The translations under genes were made by a program, and so were the position numbers. A stretch of DNA of 64,000 nucleotides. Origin: Bacteroidota bacterium. GTDB lineage: Bacteria; Bacteroidota; Ignavibacteria; Ignavibacteriales; Melioribacteraceae. Location of the stretch: assembly GCA_023381535.1 (NCBI GenBank), contig JAMCSN010000082.1:8510-72509 (forward strand), read 5' to 3'. Below the pieces are notes generated by a model. It saw nothing but the letters and a program-made list of their open reading frames with translations, was not told where the DNA came from and searched no databases. Below, in pieces: positions 38,152 through 47,897 of the stretch (position 1 is its first letter; each line of letters starts with the position of its first letter).

Positions 38152-39348
38152 ATGGAATGGTTGCTGTTGATCGTATGGCTGTCAATTATAAACGGAGCTC
38201 TTGGTGGCCAATATCTATTGAACTGGATGGGTAATCAGCCAAGATTCGTCGGCAATAAAGAAGTTGGAGTCTCACCCGGTGTTATGACTTGGTGGCGCGA
38301 AATTTCAAAACTTGCATGGGCTGTTGTAGCTGTGATTATCGAAGTTGCGCGCGGTAAAAAAATGAGATATCTCTGGCCTGGAGTTATCTCTATGATTACA
38401 ATTATGATTTGTGCTTTCACCGGCGTAATCGAGAATGTGGGATTCTTTTATTTGCCGCGTTATTATTCTCCTCACATCTTCGCTCCTTATGTTAATGTTT
38501 ATTTAGCGTTCCTGCCGTTCTTCGGAAAATTCATGTTCAAAGCTTCGATTCGTAAAGAACATTGGATTGGAATTTTTTTGGTTGTACTTGGTCTTGCGGT
38601 ACCGTACATCCCGCGTATGATTGGAGAACATACGGATCCGAGTCAAATATTGGATTCAACTGCAATACTATGGTTGATAATTATAAACTGCTGTCTTTGC
38701 TCGCAGCAAATTCTAAATAACAAAACTGTTCAGACGGCGCTGAAGGGAGTGGGACCGAATGCACTTGTTGTATGGCGGGAAATTTGGAAAATGGTTTTCA
38801 TAACATCGGCGCTTTTTATCATTCCTTTTATCGGCACTTGGATGCGCGCTAACATTCCGGATAATGTGAAAGCCGCGACATTTGAAAACAGAGTTCTTGC
38901 AAAAGTAGATGAATCGAAAAAATCATTCTTGCTTGAAAATTATCAGAAGGTGGGCGGAGAATATATTTTGAAAAAAGATTTGCCGAAAGAAACCGAAAGT
39001 AAAATTGAAAGTACATTTGCCGGAGTGGATTACAATAGGTTCTTTTCATTATTCAAAGGGACAATCATTCCCAACAATTGGTGGCCGATTTTATTCGTTG
39101 TTCTTGCCGGGCTAAGCGGATACATCTACAGCTTCGGATTTTTCAAACTTGCAAAGTTCTCCGCGCACTTCTGGGTGCCATACACAAATGTTTATCTTGC
39201 AATAATCCCGTTCGTGATGATTTTCTTCGGTCAAGACGTTACCGGTTACCAAATTGTTGGTGCAGTGGTAACAACAGCCGGTTTGATGGTTGGTGTTTCG
39301 GATTACAAACGAAATAAAGTTGAAGAAATAGAAAAGAAGTATAAATGA
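38152..39348 (+). CDS. Two-fold repeated membrane transporter, DMT/EamA-like
   Basis: 398 residues with about ten hydrophobic segments. The halves repeat each other: PGVMTWWREISKLAW matches NALVVWREIWKMVF, and FAPYVNVYLAFLPF matches WVPYTNVYLAIIPF, as in drug/metabolite transporters. An approximately 70-residue soluble insert (about 238-310: VDESKKSFLLENYQKVGG and neighbours) separates membrane segments in the second half, which is not usual for the family. Substrate unknown. Confidence 0.7.
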   Translation: MEWLLLIVWLSIINGALGGQYLLNWMGNQPRFVGNKEVGVSPGVMTWWREISKLAWAVVAVIIEVARGKKMRYLWPGVISMITIMICAFTGVIENVGFFYLPRYYSPHIFAPYVNVYLAFLPFFGKFMFKASIRKEHWIGIFLVVLGLAVPYIPRMIGEHTDPSQILDSTAILWLIIINCCLCSQQILNNKTVQTALKGVGPNALVVWREIWKMVFITSALFIIPFIGTWMRANIPDNVKAATFENRVLAKVDESKKSFLLENYQKVGGEYILKKDLPKETESKIESTFAGVDYNRFFSLFKGTIIPNNWWPILFVVLAGLSGYIYSFGFFKLAKFSAHFWVPYTNVYLAIIPFVMIFFGQDVTGYQIVGAVVTTAGLMVGVSDYKRNKVEEIEKKYK

Positions 39349-39371
39349 TAATTGTTGAACCCTTCTTGTAT

Positions 39372-39413
39372 CCTTCCCTTAAGTTGATGGGGAAGGTAAG
39401 GGGGGTTATTTTT
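39372..39413 (+). terminator. Possible terminator after the transporter gene
   Basis: ccttccc (39372-39378) can pair with gggaagg (39390-39396), but the T-rich run (ttattttt) starts about 10 bases after the stem, so the signal is weak. Confidence 0.35.
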
Positions 39414-40095
39414 CTGCAATTACAACTTGAACCAATCCAAACGTGAGTGAATGTTTTTCGACTCGCGTGAAACCGCTTGTCTTGAAGATTGCAACGAGAT
39501 CAACTTTCCTATCAAACTCGCCTACAGATTCCGGAAGATAAGTATATGCTTCTTTATCATTTGAAATTATCCGACCGATGAACGGTAATATCTTGTTGAA
39601 ATAAAACAGATAGAAATTTCTCACGAAAGAATTTTCCGGCAAACGGAATTCCAAAACCGTAACCTTCCCGCCGGTGGAAAGTATTTTGTGGAACGATTGG
39701 AAAGCTTGCGGTATGTCGTAAAAGTTGCGCACACCGAATGCAATTGTGATATTTGTGAATGAGCGGTCTTTGAACGGCAAATGTTCCGCGACTGTTTCAA
39801 CAGCATTGCCGCAGATCCAATCCGCCTTCTTTTTGAAGAGTGTTAACATATTCAGTGAGAGGTCAGCACCGACAATTGATTGCACGTCAAACTTTTTTGC
39901 AGTGATTGCAAAATCTCCGGTTCCGCATGCAATGTCTAATAATTTAGCTTGATCCGATATACCGGAAAGCCGGATCGCTTTCTTGCGCCAGTAAACATCA
40001 ACTCCGGCACTTAAGAAATGGTTCAGAAAATCATAACGGTGAGAAATTGAATCAAAGATTCTCTTCACCTGGGTTTTTTTATTTGTGACTTCCAT
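39406..40095 (-). CDS. ubiE: Demethylmenaquinone methyltransferase
   Basis: 229 residues. Methylates demethylmenaquinone in the last step of menaquinone synthesis. Signatures YDFLNHFLSAGVDVYWRKKAI, LDIACGTGDFAI (SAM site), and NITIAFGVRNF are those of UbiE/MenG. The organism therefore probably uses menaquinone for respiration. Confidence 0.95.
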   Translation of the reverse strand: MEVTNKKTQVKRIFDSISHRYDFLNHFLSAGVDVYWRKKAIRLSGISDQAKLLDIACGTGDFAITAKKFDVQSIVGADLSLNMLTLFKKKADWICGNAVETVAEHLPFKDRSFTNITIAFGVRNFYDIPQAFQSFHKILSTGGKVTVLEFRLPENSFVRNFYLFYFNKILPFIGRIISNDKEAYTYLPESVGEFDRKVDLVAIFKTSGFTRVEKHSLTFGLVQVVIAEK

Positions 40096-40144
40096 TTATT
40101 GAAACTAATCTGTAATTTTTCTTAAGAATTGCTGGGACAAATTT

Positions 40145-40465
40145 ATGGATAAATATCTAAAGGCGATAAAAGAAAATGTTTGTTCAATCTGTGTCGACTC
40201 CAACGAGAAAGGTTTCTGCACGCTTAACGCAAAAGAAACATGCGCAGTAGAACTGTTCTTCCCGCAAATCCTTGAGACTGTTCACAGCGTTGATTCGAAA
40301 AAGATGCAAGACTATCATGATAAGTTGCGCGAGAACGTTTGTGTTAAGTGTCGCGCTCAAGAAGATGGTAATTGCTATTTAAGAGAAGATGCAAACTGTT
40401 CTCTGGATAGATATTTCTCTCTCATCGTGGAAATAATTCATAAAGTTGATGCCGGAAAGATTTAA
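40145..40465 (+). CDS. Small protein with duplicated four-cysteine module
   Basis: 106 residues made of two similar halves, each with C-x2-C-x7/8-C-x7-C: ENVCSIC...FC...ETC (about 12-33) and ENVCVKC...NC...ANC (about 64-84), each followed by a helix (FFPQILETVHSVD / YFSLIVEIIHKVD). No family name was recognised. The modules could each bind a zinc ion or an iron-sulfur cluster. It has no signal peptide and looks cytoplasmic. Confidence 0.75.
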   Translation: MDKYLKAIKENVCSICVDSNEKGFCTLNAKETCAVELFFPQILETVHSVDSKKMQDYHDKLRENVCVKCRAQEDGNCYLREDANCSLDRYFSLIVEIIHKVDAGKI

Positions 40466-40550
40466 TTCTTGCTCTTGATCGTAATCTTACTCATGCTTTT
40501 TAAGGAAGATTATGAGCAAGAGTAAGAGCAAGAAAAATAATCCGGTAAAT
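40466..40550. repeat. Palindromic hexamer-rich element
   Basis: cttgctcttgatcgtaatct on one arm and aagattatgagcaagagtaa with gagcaagaaa on the other form a long imperfect hairpin around tcatgctttttaagg. It is related to the element at 7253-7395, and like it lies between convergent genes. Confidence 0.65.
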
Positions 40551-40552
40551 AG

Positions 40553-41479
40553 TTAATTCTTCCTAATATCGCGCCACCATCCGTAAATATACTTTCCGCT
40601 CCACAACGTAAAAATCATAAAAAGAATTCCGCCAATCAGATCGATTACGTAATGATATCGAAGGTAAACGGTTGCGAAAATCAAAAGCGTTCCGTCAACA
40701 ATGAAAAACCATTTTAGCTTGCTCTTAAATTTTACCGATAGAAACATAACAAGCAAAGTCATTTGAGCATGTCCGCTGGGAAAACAATCCCGCTGAACCA
40801 ATAATGCCGGGTTCGATGTACCTGAAGGGATCGACTCGCCTGCATTGACAACCTCGCGCAAAAAATTTGTTACGAATAAACCGGGCATCTCAGAGTTAGT
40901 TGCTGCAAAGTTGTGAAGAGTAAAACGCGGTCCAATTGCCGGCACTAAAATGTAACCGATGAACGAAAGAAAAAATCCGAACACGATTATGAATGCCGAG
41001 TAATCGAACTCGTGAACCTTTCTTTGACGCATGAAGTCGATGCCCAAGATAACCGGGAGAAAGAAAAATGTTCCATAAACAATTTGAAGAAGTTCGGTCA
41101 AATAAGGATTAGCAATTTTGTAAAGAACAACTGTCGGATCTGTGTGAAAAAGAAAGCGGTCAATTTGAATCAACGCCGGATCGCAAATCGTTTGCCGGAT
41201 CGGTTCAATCATATTATACAATTCTTTGAAGAAGATGAAAATCATCGGGACTAGATACCAAAGATGTAACTGGCGCCAAAGCAGTGTGTTTTTTCTTTCA
41301 TGCATTACGGAAGAAAAAATTGCGAAGGAGGCGAAAAAGAAATTTATGACAATGTGGAGATGCCAATTCGGAACGCTGCCGTTAAAAATCAGATTGATAA
41401 CGGAGAGGAGGCCGCAAAAGACAACTACGATAAAATCTACAGCCCTAAGATTTTTGAGAATGTCTGTAAATGCCTTCAT
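40553..41479 (-). CDS. PAP2-family membrane phosphatase
   Basis: 308 residues from ATG 41479. Several membrane segments and the acid-phosphatase motifs RDCFPSGHAQMT and YLRYHYVIDLIGG; the first motif (K-x6-RP) is weak. Members remove phosphate from undecaprenyl diphosphate, phosphatidic acid or similar lipids, or transfer phospho-inositol (Aur1-like). Which one applies is not clear. It shares a direction and 20-bp spacing with rsmA. Confidence 0.8.
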   Translation of the reverse strand: MKAFTDILKNLRAVDFIVVVFCGLLSVINLIFNGSVPNWHLHIVINFFFASFAIFSSVMHERKNTLLWRQLHLWYLVPMIFIFFKELYNMIEPIRQTICDPALIQIDRFLFHTDPTVVLYKIANPYLTELLQIVYGTFFFLPVILGIDFMRQRKVHEFDYSAFIIVFGFFLSFIGYILVPAIGPRFTLHNFAATNSEMPGLFVTNFLREVVNAGESIPSGTSNPALLVQRDCFPSGHAQMTLLVMFLSVKFKSKLKWFFIVDGTLLIFATVYLRYHYVIDLIGGILFMIFTLWSGKYIYGWWRDIRKN

Positions 41480-41499
41480 CAAAATAAGGGTAGCCGGAT

Positions 41500-42291
41500 T
41501 TAGTTTTCAAAATTGTTCTGTATTAAGCGCGTCAGCTGGACAAACTCATCTATAGAAAGTTCTTCCGCACGACGCGAAAGATCGAAATTGTAATTTGAAA
41601 AATCAATTTCGCCGAATTTACTATTTGCAAGCGAGTTCTTCAGAGTTTTGCGCCGGTTGCCGAACGCTGCTTTAACCACTTGCATAAAGAGGTTTGTGTT
41701 TACGTCCGCCGGAAGTGTTTTGTTGAATTTCAAATGAACGACAGCCGAAAAGACCTTCGGTTTTGGATAAAAAACATTTGGAGAAATTTTGAAACACAAA
41801 TTTGTCTCTGAAAAAAAGTTCAGCAGCACGCCCAGTATTCCGTAATCTTTACTTTTTTCTTTTGCGGTGATGCGTTTGGCAACTTCGAGCTGAACCATCA
41901 AAACCGCGTCTTGAACAACTTCGCGTTTTTCGATCAGCTTGAAAATAATCGGCGATGTTATGTTATACGGAATGTTGCCGATAATTCTCAGTTTGTTTTG
42001 ACCGGTTGCAAAGGCGTCTAAATCGAGTTTCAAAATATCATCGTTAACAAAATTGATTTTGGGAAATTTCGAACGAAGTTCTTCGATGATACGTTTATCA
42101 ATTTCAACTGCGTAATATTTTTCAACCGATTCTTGAAGCAAAGAAGTTAATGAGCCGGTGCCGGGACCAATCTCGAGTACGCAATCGTGCGGCTGAGGAT
42201 CGAATTCGGCAATAATTTTTCTAACAATGTTTTGATCAACTAAATAATTTTGACCGAATCGTTTTAATGGTCTCGGATGGTTCATCATCAT
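41500..42291 (-). CDS. rsmA: 16S rRNA dimethyladenosine transferase (RsmA/KsgA)
   Basis: 263 residues. Dimethylates two adjacent adenosines in helix 45 of 16S rRNA during 30S maturation. Motifs KRFGQNYLVD, LEIGPGTGSLT, NIPYNITSPIIFKL (NxPY) and RRKTLKNSL are clear. Three ATGs in a row occur at the start; the first is used here. Confidence 0.97.
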   Translation of the reverse strand: MMMNHPRPLKRFGQNYLVDQNIVRKIIAEFDPQPHDCVLEIGPGTGSLTSLLQESVEKYYAVEIDKRIIEELRSKFPKINFVNDDILKLDLDAFATGQNKLRIIGNIPYNITSPIIFKLIEKREVVQDAVLMVQLEVAKRITAKEKSKDYGILGVLLNFFSETNLCFKISPNVFYPKPKVFSAVVHLKFNKTLPADVNTNLFMQVVKAAFGNRRKTLKNSLANSKFGEIDFSNYNFDLSRRAEELSIDEFVQLTRLIQNNFEN

Positions 42292-42325
42292 AAATATTAA
42301 TGAAATTTAGTTAGCAATATAATCT

Positions 42326-42355
42326 TTGCGGTTATAATTTATGGCTGTATTTTTA
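42326..42355 (+). promoter_or_regulatory. Putative promoter of the glycosyltransferase gene
   Basis: TTG at 42326-42328, a 19-base spacer, TATTTTTA at 42348-42355, then 27 bases to the ATG. Confidence 0.45.
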
Positions 42356-42382
42356 GACCCTCAATATTAAAGTGTTTGATAA

Positions 42383-43474
42383 ATGTTCGAAATTATTTTT
42401 GTAATTGCCGTCTCGCTCTATTTTCTGGAGCTGATAATCTTTACGGTTGGAGTCGGCAAAAAATATAAAAAGATAGATGATAAAAATCTGCCTTCTATTT
42501 CGATCGTCGTAGCTGCCCGAAATGAAGAAGATAATATTATTGACTGCATGACATCGCTGAACAACTTGATTTATCCCGAAGATAAAATTGAAATCATAAT
42601 TGTAAACGATCATTCAACGGATTCCACCGCAGATCTGATCGATTCGTTTATAAAAGATAAGCCGAAGTTTAAGACCGTCGTTCCAAGCGAATCTATTGGA
42701 CATCTTAAGGGTAAAACGAATGCACTCGCAAACGCAATAAAAATTTCCAAAGGCGAAGTTCTTTTAACCACCGATGCCGATTGTATCGTATCGCCAACAT
42801 GGGCAAAAACTTTGGCGTCGTATTACCAAGACGATGTTGGATTTGTCGGCGGATTCACCACGCAATATGATCGTTCTGCTTTCGAAGGAATGCAGGCAAT
42901 CGATTTTGTTTATCTGTTAACTGTAGCCGCCGGATCGATCAATCTTGGCAAGCCGTTGAGCTGCATTGGAAACAACATGTCCTACCGACGAAGCGCATAT
43001 CTGGCTGTTGGCGGTTACGAAGGTCTCCCGTTTTCAGTAACCGAAGATTTTAAATTGTTGATGGCAATTCATGATTTGAAAAAATATAAAATAATTTATC
43101 CGCTCGATGCCAAAGGTCTGGTGACCTCAAAAGCTTGTCCCGATTGGAAAACATTGTTCTGGCAGAAAAAACGCTGGGGCGTAGGCGGCAAAGAAAGCGA
43201 TTTCATCGGTTACATGGTTTTGGTGTGGGGCTATTTATCCAGCGTGGCAGTTTTATTAACGCCGTTTCTTTTCATATCGGTTGCGTTGTACCTGTCCATC
43301 TTCAAATTTGGTGTGGATTATTTTTTTGTAAAACCGATTTTTAATAAGTTGAATTTGAAATTGAAGTTCACTCACTTTTTAGCGTTCGAAATTTATTTTA
43401 TTCTTTATGTGATTCTGCTTCCATTCATTGTGCTACCTAGCAAAAAGGTAAAGTGGAAGGGAAGAACTTTCTAA
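42383..43474 (+). CDS. Membrane glycosyltransferase, family 2
   Basis: 363 residues: an N-terminal membrane segment, then a GT-A domain with SIVVAARNEEDNI, the DHSTDST motif, TTDADCI (metal-binding DxD) and the QKKRWGVGG (Q/RxxRW-like) acceptor motif, then two to three C-terminal membrane segments. This architecture is typical of processive or lipid-linked sugar transferases (cellulose synthase-like group). Sugar and acceptor unknown. Confidence 0.88.
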   Translation: MFEIIFVIAVSLYFLELIIFTVGVGKKYKKIDDKNLPSISIVVAARNEEDNIIDCMTSLNNLIYPEDKIEIIIVNDHSTDSTADLIDSFIKDKPKFKTVVPSESIGHLKGKTNALANAIKISKGEVLLTTDADCIVSPTWAKTLASYYQDDVGFVGGFTTQYDRSAFEGMQAIDFVYLLTVAAGSINLGKPLSCIGNNMSYRRSAYLAVGGYEGLPFSVTEDFKLLMAIHDLKKYKIIYPLDAKGLVTSKACPDWKTLFWQKKRWGVGGKESDFIGYMVLVWGYLSSVAVLLTPFLFISVALYLSIFKFGVDYFFVKPIFNKLNLKLKFTHFLAFEIYFILYVILLPFIVLPSKKVKWKGRTF

Positions 43475-43490
43475 TCATCCTGAAGGACTT

Positions 43491-44321
43491 ATGAAAAGAA
43501 TTCTCTTTGGTGTAATATTTTTATTTCTGCTCGTCAACATAAATGCTCAAAGCCGGATCGATTTGTTCCCCAATGACATAAACATAAAACCATTTGCTGC
43601 AAATACGCTGGAACCAAAACTCGGATCGATTTTTCAACTCAGTAAAAATGAACTGGAATTAAATATCGGCAATTCGATGGACATTGCAAGACTTACGAAT
43701 AGCCACGGCGAAACTTATTCTTTCGGCGCCGATCTGTTCACGTTTACGCTTTTAAGAGGCGAGCAGAATTTTCATTTCCCGGTGGATGCTGTGGATTATT
43801 TGTTCGGAGTAAATTTTAGCTACAAAAAAGTTGTCCAGGATGACTCGTTCGGTTTCCGAGGTCGCATCAGCCACATCAGCGCGCATTTTGTTGATGGACA
43901 CTACGACGGCGTTACTCAAACATGGAGAGATGGGCTTAACCCGAAAGTATACAGCCGAGAGTTTTTTGAACTTCTCGGATTTTATGAATTCCAATGTGTC
44001 CGTGTCTATGCCGGCGGCGCATACCTTTTTCATGTTGATCCCGCTACGATTAAGAAAGACAATTTTCAAATTGGGTTCGATTACTATGCTAAGGATTTTT
44101 TAGGTGACCATCTTACTCCGTTCATCGGTTACGATTTAAAACTAATTCATCTTGATAAATACACGGCGTGCAATTCAATCAGTGCCGGAATAAAATTCGG
44201 TAACGCGGATTCAAAAGGAATCAGCTTACTTTTAAACTACTACTCAGGCAAAAGTATTCACGGTGAATATTTCGATAAGAACAAAGAATACACTGCCCTC
44301 GGTATAAATTTGGACTTATAG
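43491..44321 (+). CDS. Exported DUF1207-like protein
   Basis: 276 residues with signal peptide ending NAQ. The mature part contains LFPNDINIKPFAAN and LEPKLGSIF near its start and beta strands to the end, a pattern like DUF1207 proteins, which look like outer-membrane barrels. Function unknown. It sits between a glycosyltransferase and a site-2 protease. Confidence 0.6.
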   Translation: MKRILFGVIFLFLLVNINAQSRIDLFPNDINIKPFAANTLEPKLGSIFQLSKNELELNIGNSMDIARLTNSHGETYSFGADLFTFTLLRGEQNFHFPVDAVDYLFGVNFSYKKVVQDDSFGFRGRISHISAHFVDGHYDGVTQTWRDGLNPKVYSREFFELLGFYEFQCVRVYAGGAYLFHVDPATIKKDNFQIGFDYYAKDFLGDHLTPFIGYDLKLIHLDKYTACNSISAGIKFGNADSKGISLLLNYYSGKSIHGEYFDKNKEYTALGINLDL

Positions 44322-44322
44322 A

Positions 44323-45318
44323 ATGTCGGAAAATTTTTTTAATAAATTCTCGAACGCTTTTTCACGCAAGAAATCGAAAAACAATTATCTGCTTCACATT
44401 GGTCTCTTTGCCGTAACGTTTGTAACAACAGTTATCGCCGGTGTGGAATGGACGTCGGGCAAAGGCGGACCGTACGATGTGCGCGATTTGCAAAGGGGAT
44501 TGCCGTACGCTGCGTCCATACTTTTTATTTTGGGCGTTCATGAATTCGGTCATTACTTTGCAGCACTTTATCATAAAGTGAAAGCTACGCTGCCGTATTT
44601 TATTCCGTTTCCGCCTATCTCCGGTTTTTTCAATTTCGGAACGATGGGCGCTGTTATAAAAACAAAATCTCCGATCCCGAATAACAAAGCAATGTTCGAT
44701 ATCGGCGTTGCGGGACCGATCAGCGGTTTTATTGCGTGTCTCATCGTACTCATTTACGGATTTACGCACTTGCCGTCGATCGACTATTTGCTTGCCATTC
44801 ATCCGGATTATTTTTCTCCAACATACGGCAAGGGCGCAGTCGGTTTGGAGTTCGGCGGAACAATTATTTATTCTGTTCTTCAGCATCTGTTCACTAACGC
44901 GCATGAGTTTGTGCCGCCGATGTCTGAGATTTATCATTACCCGTATCTTTGTGTCGGATGGTTCGGTTTATTTGTTACTGCTATGAATTTGATTCCCGTC
45001 GGACAACTTGACGGCGGACACGTGATTTACAGTATGTTCGGTGAAAAAAAACATGAAGCGATTGCGAGCGTCTCGATGATTCTGCTTTTGATTTTGGGAA
45101 CGGTCGGTGTTTTAGATTCTTTTTTGAACTTAAACTTTAACTTTGGATGGAGCGGGTGGCTGCTTTGGGCGGTGGTGCTTTATTTCTTTATTAGAGTTAA
45201 ACATCCGCCGGTTTATCAGTTTGAAGAGTTGGGACTCGGCAGAAGAATAATTGGATATATCGCCATTCTGATTTTCATAATTTCGTTTTCACCGTCGCCG
45301 TTCATAATCTCGTTTTAA
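44323..45318 (+). CDS. Site-2-type M50 metalloprotease
   Basis: 331 residues, about six to seven membrane segments. Zinc motifs HEFGHYFAAL (HExxH) and NLIPVGQLDGGH (third ligand Asp) mark an intramembrane protease. There is no PDZ domain, unlike RseP. Known relatives cut anti-sigma factors or other membrane regulators; the substrate here is unknown. Confidence 0.9.
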   Translation: MSENFFNKFSNAFSRKKSKNNYLLHIGLFAVTFVTTVIAGVEWTSGKGGPYDVRDLQRGLPYAASILFILGVHEFGHYFAALYHKVKATLPYFIPFPPISGFFNFGTMGAVIKTKSPIPNNKAMFDIGVAGPISGFIACLIVLIYGFTHLPSIDYLLAIHPDYFSPTYGKGAVGLEFGGTIIYSVLQHLFTNAHEFVPPMSEIYHYPYLCVGWFGLFVTAMNLIPVGQLDGGHVIYSMFGEKKHEAIASVSMILLLILGTVGVLDSFLNLNFNFGWSGWLLWAVVLYFFIRVKHPPVYQFEELGLGRRIIGYIAILIFIISFSPSPFIISF

Positions 45319-45510
45319 ACGGTGTTAAAAATTTATGCTTGCTTATTGATTTGAACATCCATTAATTTGTGCACAAAAATCGGGAAAAGTTATAGAGAAC
45401 ATTGCTACATTTATCAACGAAAAAAGTCGGGCAGCAATTTCTTTATGATATTTACCTTTTTATCACATATCAATTTCTTTCGTTTTAATCCGGCTAAGCT
45501 TAGCACTTTA

Positions 45511-46332
45511 ATGTTTCGACAAAAATCCAAACTCCTTTTGATTTCATTTTCGATTATCACTGCATTTGTTTTTTCAAGCTGCGACAAAATTCCGAGCGGT
45601 GTTGTCGATTCCCAAATTGTTGATTATGCTGTCACGAAGATTGTATCGCCCACATCGGTTTTATTTACGCCGTCCGATTCGTCGGTTGTCACATCAGTTC
45701 AGTTTTCAAACTATGGCTCGATAGGGAATGTTTGGTGCAAGATCAGTTTATTGGACGGCACTGTCATCATAAAAGACAATAATACCATGACCGATGACGG
45801 AAAAGATGGGGACGCAAAAGCGGGTGACGGAATTTACACTTCAAAGTTTTTGATGAGCAAAAATAATCCAAGCGGCATTTATCAGATAGAATATTTTGTA
45901 ACGGATAATATCAATCTGCCACCCAATAATTTTGCCAAAGTTGGTTCGGCGCTTTTTACTTACGGCAATAATCAAAATAATCTTCCGCCGGTTATTTCCG
46001 ATGTAGGTTTACCGGCTTCGGTTAATCGCGGCGGTTCATTTCTAATCAGCGTGAAAGCTTCCGATCCGAACGGTTTGTCTGATCTTTATCAAGTTTATTT
46101 CAAACTGTACAGACCGGACGGCTCAGTGGTGGATCCCGGCAATGGTCTTGGTTATTTCATAATGTTTGATGACGGAAGCCATGGAGATCAAACTGCCGGT
46201 GACGGAATTTACTCGCTTCAAAATTATTTTGGACAGACCTCGCAAACCGGATCGTGGAAATTTGAATTCCAGGCGAAAGACTACGGCGGAAAATTGAGTA
46301 ACGTGTTGACACAAAATTTAACGGTTAATTGA
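45511..46332 (+). CDS. Lipoprotein with repeated beta domains
   Basis: 273 residues from ATG 45511, which gives a normal signal peptide with lipobox FSSC; the frame extends upstream but without a good start. Two similar segments contain DDGKDGDAKAGDGIYTS and DDGSHGDQTAGDGIYSL, a motif of Ca-binding or choice-of-anchor beta-sandwich domains. Probably an accessory surface protein for the secreted gene product just downstream (stop and start share one base, TGATG). Confidence 0.75.
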   Translation: MFRQKSKLLLISFSIITAFVFSSCDKIPSGVVDSQIVDYAVTKIVSPTSVLFTPSDSSVVTSVQFSNYGSIGNVWCKISLLDGTVIIKDNNTMTDDGKDGDAKAGDGIYTSKFLMSKNNPSGIYQIEYFVTDNINLPPNNFAKVGSALFTYGNNQNNLPPVISDVGLPASVNRGGSFLISVKASDPNGLSDLYQVYFKLYRPDGSVVDPGNGLGYFIMFDDGSHGDQTAGDGIYSLQNYFGQTSQTGSWKFEFQAKDYGGKLSNVLTQNLTVN

Positions 46333-47897
46333 TGAAGAAATTTTTTTCAATATTCTTTTTTGGTTTGTTTGCAGTTTCACTATTCGCTCAAGTGAAACCG
46401 ACAGATTATTCTTTCGGTGGGAATAGACTTGCCAAAATTTTAGATCAAACTCCCGCAAGCAACACGATTGAGAAAATTCTGATTGAGAATAATGTAATTT
46501 GGCTTGCCACCGGAAACGGTTTAAGCAAATCGGCTGACAACGGCGACACATGGACAAACTATTACAACTCCAAAGATTTTGGTACCGAGAGTGTGTCTGC
46601 AGTTGGATATTCAAACGGAAAAATTTGGGCTGCAACATGGCACATGGAAACAAAATTTGACGGTGATCATCCCGTCGGCACCGGATTAAAATATTCTTCC
46701 GATGAAGGTCAAACATGGACATCAATTACGCAGCCGATGGACCAGTTGTCTGACACGGTTATCACTTACGGTGTCAACAAACTGAAAGCTGTTCCCGTTG
46801 CAACGGATGTTGATAATTTCATTTACGACATTGCCTTCACACAAAATACAATTTGGGTTGCTTGTTACAAAGGCGGCGGTTTAAGAAAATCTACCGATGG
46901 CGGTGCTACTTGGTCACGCGTTGTTCTTCCGCCGGATAATTTGAATTCGATCAAGCCGAGCGACACATTAAATTTTCCGATTAGTCAATCTCAGTTTTAC
47001 ACGCTCAGAGTTTATTCTTTGCTTGCGACGGATGATACAACAATTTACGTCGGCAGCGCCGGCGGAATATTGAAAAGTGCCGACAATGGTGTAAGCTGGG
47101 TGAAATTTAATCACACGAATCAGAGCGGTCCGATAAGTGGAAATTTTGTTGTAGCGCTTAAACAAAATGAATTTGATAAATCGATTTGGGCGGCAACGTG
47201 GAAAGCCGAAGGTCAAACAGAATTTTATGGAGTAAGCGCATCATACGACGGCGGACAAAACTGGAAAAATTTTCTGACTGGTGAAAACGCTCACGACTTC
47301 GGTTTCAAATACTTTGGTGACCCGACAAATTACACCGGTGCCGATTTGATTGTTGCAACTGGTAACGGCGCTTTCAGATCGAGCGATAACGGAAACAAAT
47401 GGATCGCCGCACCGAACATTGTAGATGATCTTACGAAAGTTGAAATCAACACAAAAAATTTCCGCGCAGTAAAAACGAATCGTAAAAGCGACGGCTCTAC
47501 CGACATTTGGCTTGGCACTCTCAACGGTTTGGCAAGGTTGAACGAGACCAACGGATTTTGGACCGGCAATTGGAAAGTTTTTTTGGCTTCGGAAAATTTG
47601 GCAACTACTTCCGAAACATATGCGTTCCCGAATCCTTTCTCGCCGAGTCAAGAAATTGTGAAAATAAAATATTCGACCGATAAACCGGTGAACGTTACGA
47701 TTAGAATTTTAGATTTTGGAATGAACCTTGTTAGGACATTGATTCAGAATGCACCGCGTAACGCAACCGGCGATCATTTTGAAAATTGGGACGGCAAAGA
47801 TGAAAACGGCAGAACTGTTCCTAACGGAGTTTACTTTTACCGGATCGATGCCGGTTCCGATAAACCGTTGTTCGGTAAAATTATGGTGCTGATGTGA
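46332..47897 (+). CDS. Secreted BNR-repeat propeller with T9SS-type C-terminus
   Basis: 521 residues from ATG 46332, signal peptide ending LFAQ. At least six BNR/Asp-box-like motifs occur (SADNGDTW, SSDEGQTW, STDGGATW, SADNGVSW, SYDGGQNW, SSDNGNKW), the mark of a sialidase-like or Vps10-like propeller. The C-terminal ~90 residues form a FlgD-type Ig/sorting domain (FPNPFSPSQEIVKIKY, ending PLFGKIMVLM). Substrate binding or protein interaction on the cell surface is inferred. Confidence 0.85.
   Translation: MKKFFSIFFFGLFAVSLFAQVKPTDYSFGGNRLAKILDQTPASNTIEKILIENNVIWLATGNGLSKSADNGDTWTNYYNSKDFGTESVSAVGYSNGKIWAATWHMETKFDGDHPVGTGLKYSSDEGQTWTSITQPMDQLSDTVITYGVNKLKAVPVATDVDNFIYDIAFTQNTIWVACYKGGGLRKSTDGGATWSRVVLPPDNLNSIKPSDTLNFPISQSQFYTLRVYSLLATDDTTIYVGSAGGILKSADNGVSWVKFNHTNQSGPISGNFVVALKQNEFDKSIWAATWKAEGQTEFYGVSASYDGGQNWKNFLTGENAHDFGFKYFGDPTNYTGADLIVATGNGAFRSSDNGNKWIAAPNIVDDLTKVEINTKNFRAVKTNRKSDGSTDIWLGTLNGLARLNETNGFWTGNWKVFLASENLATTSETYAFPNPFSPSQEIVKIKYSTDKPVNVTIRILDFGMNLVRTLIQNAPRNATGDHFENWDGKDENGRTVPNGVYFYRIDAGSDKPLFGKIMVLM

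Noticed and set aside
45367..45510. Upstream extension of the lipoprotein gene at 45511
   Set aside because: The extension has no plausible ribosome site and would bury the signal peptide and lipobox inside the protein.
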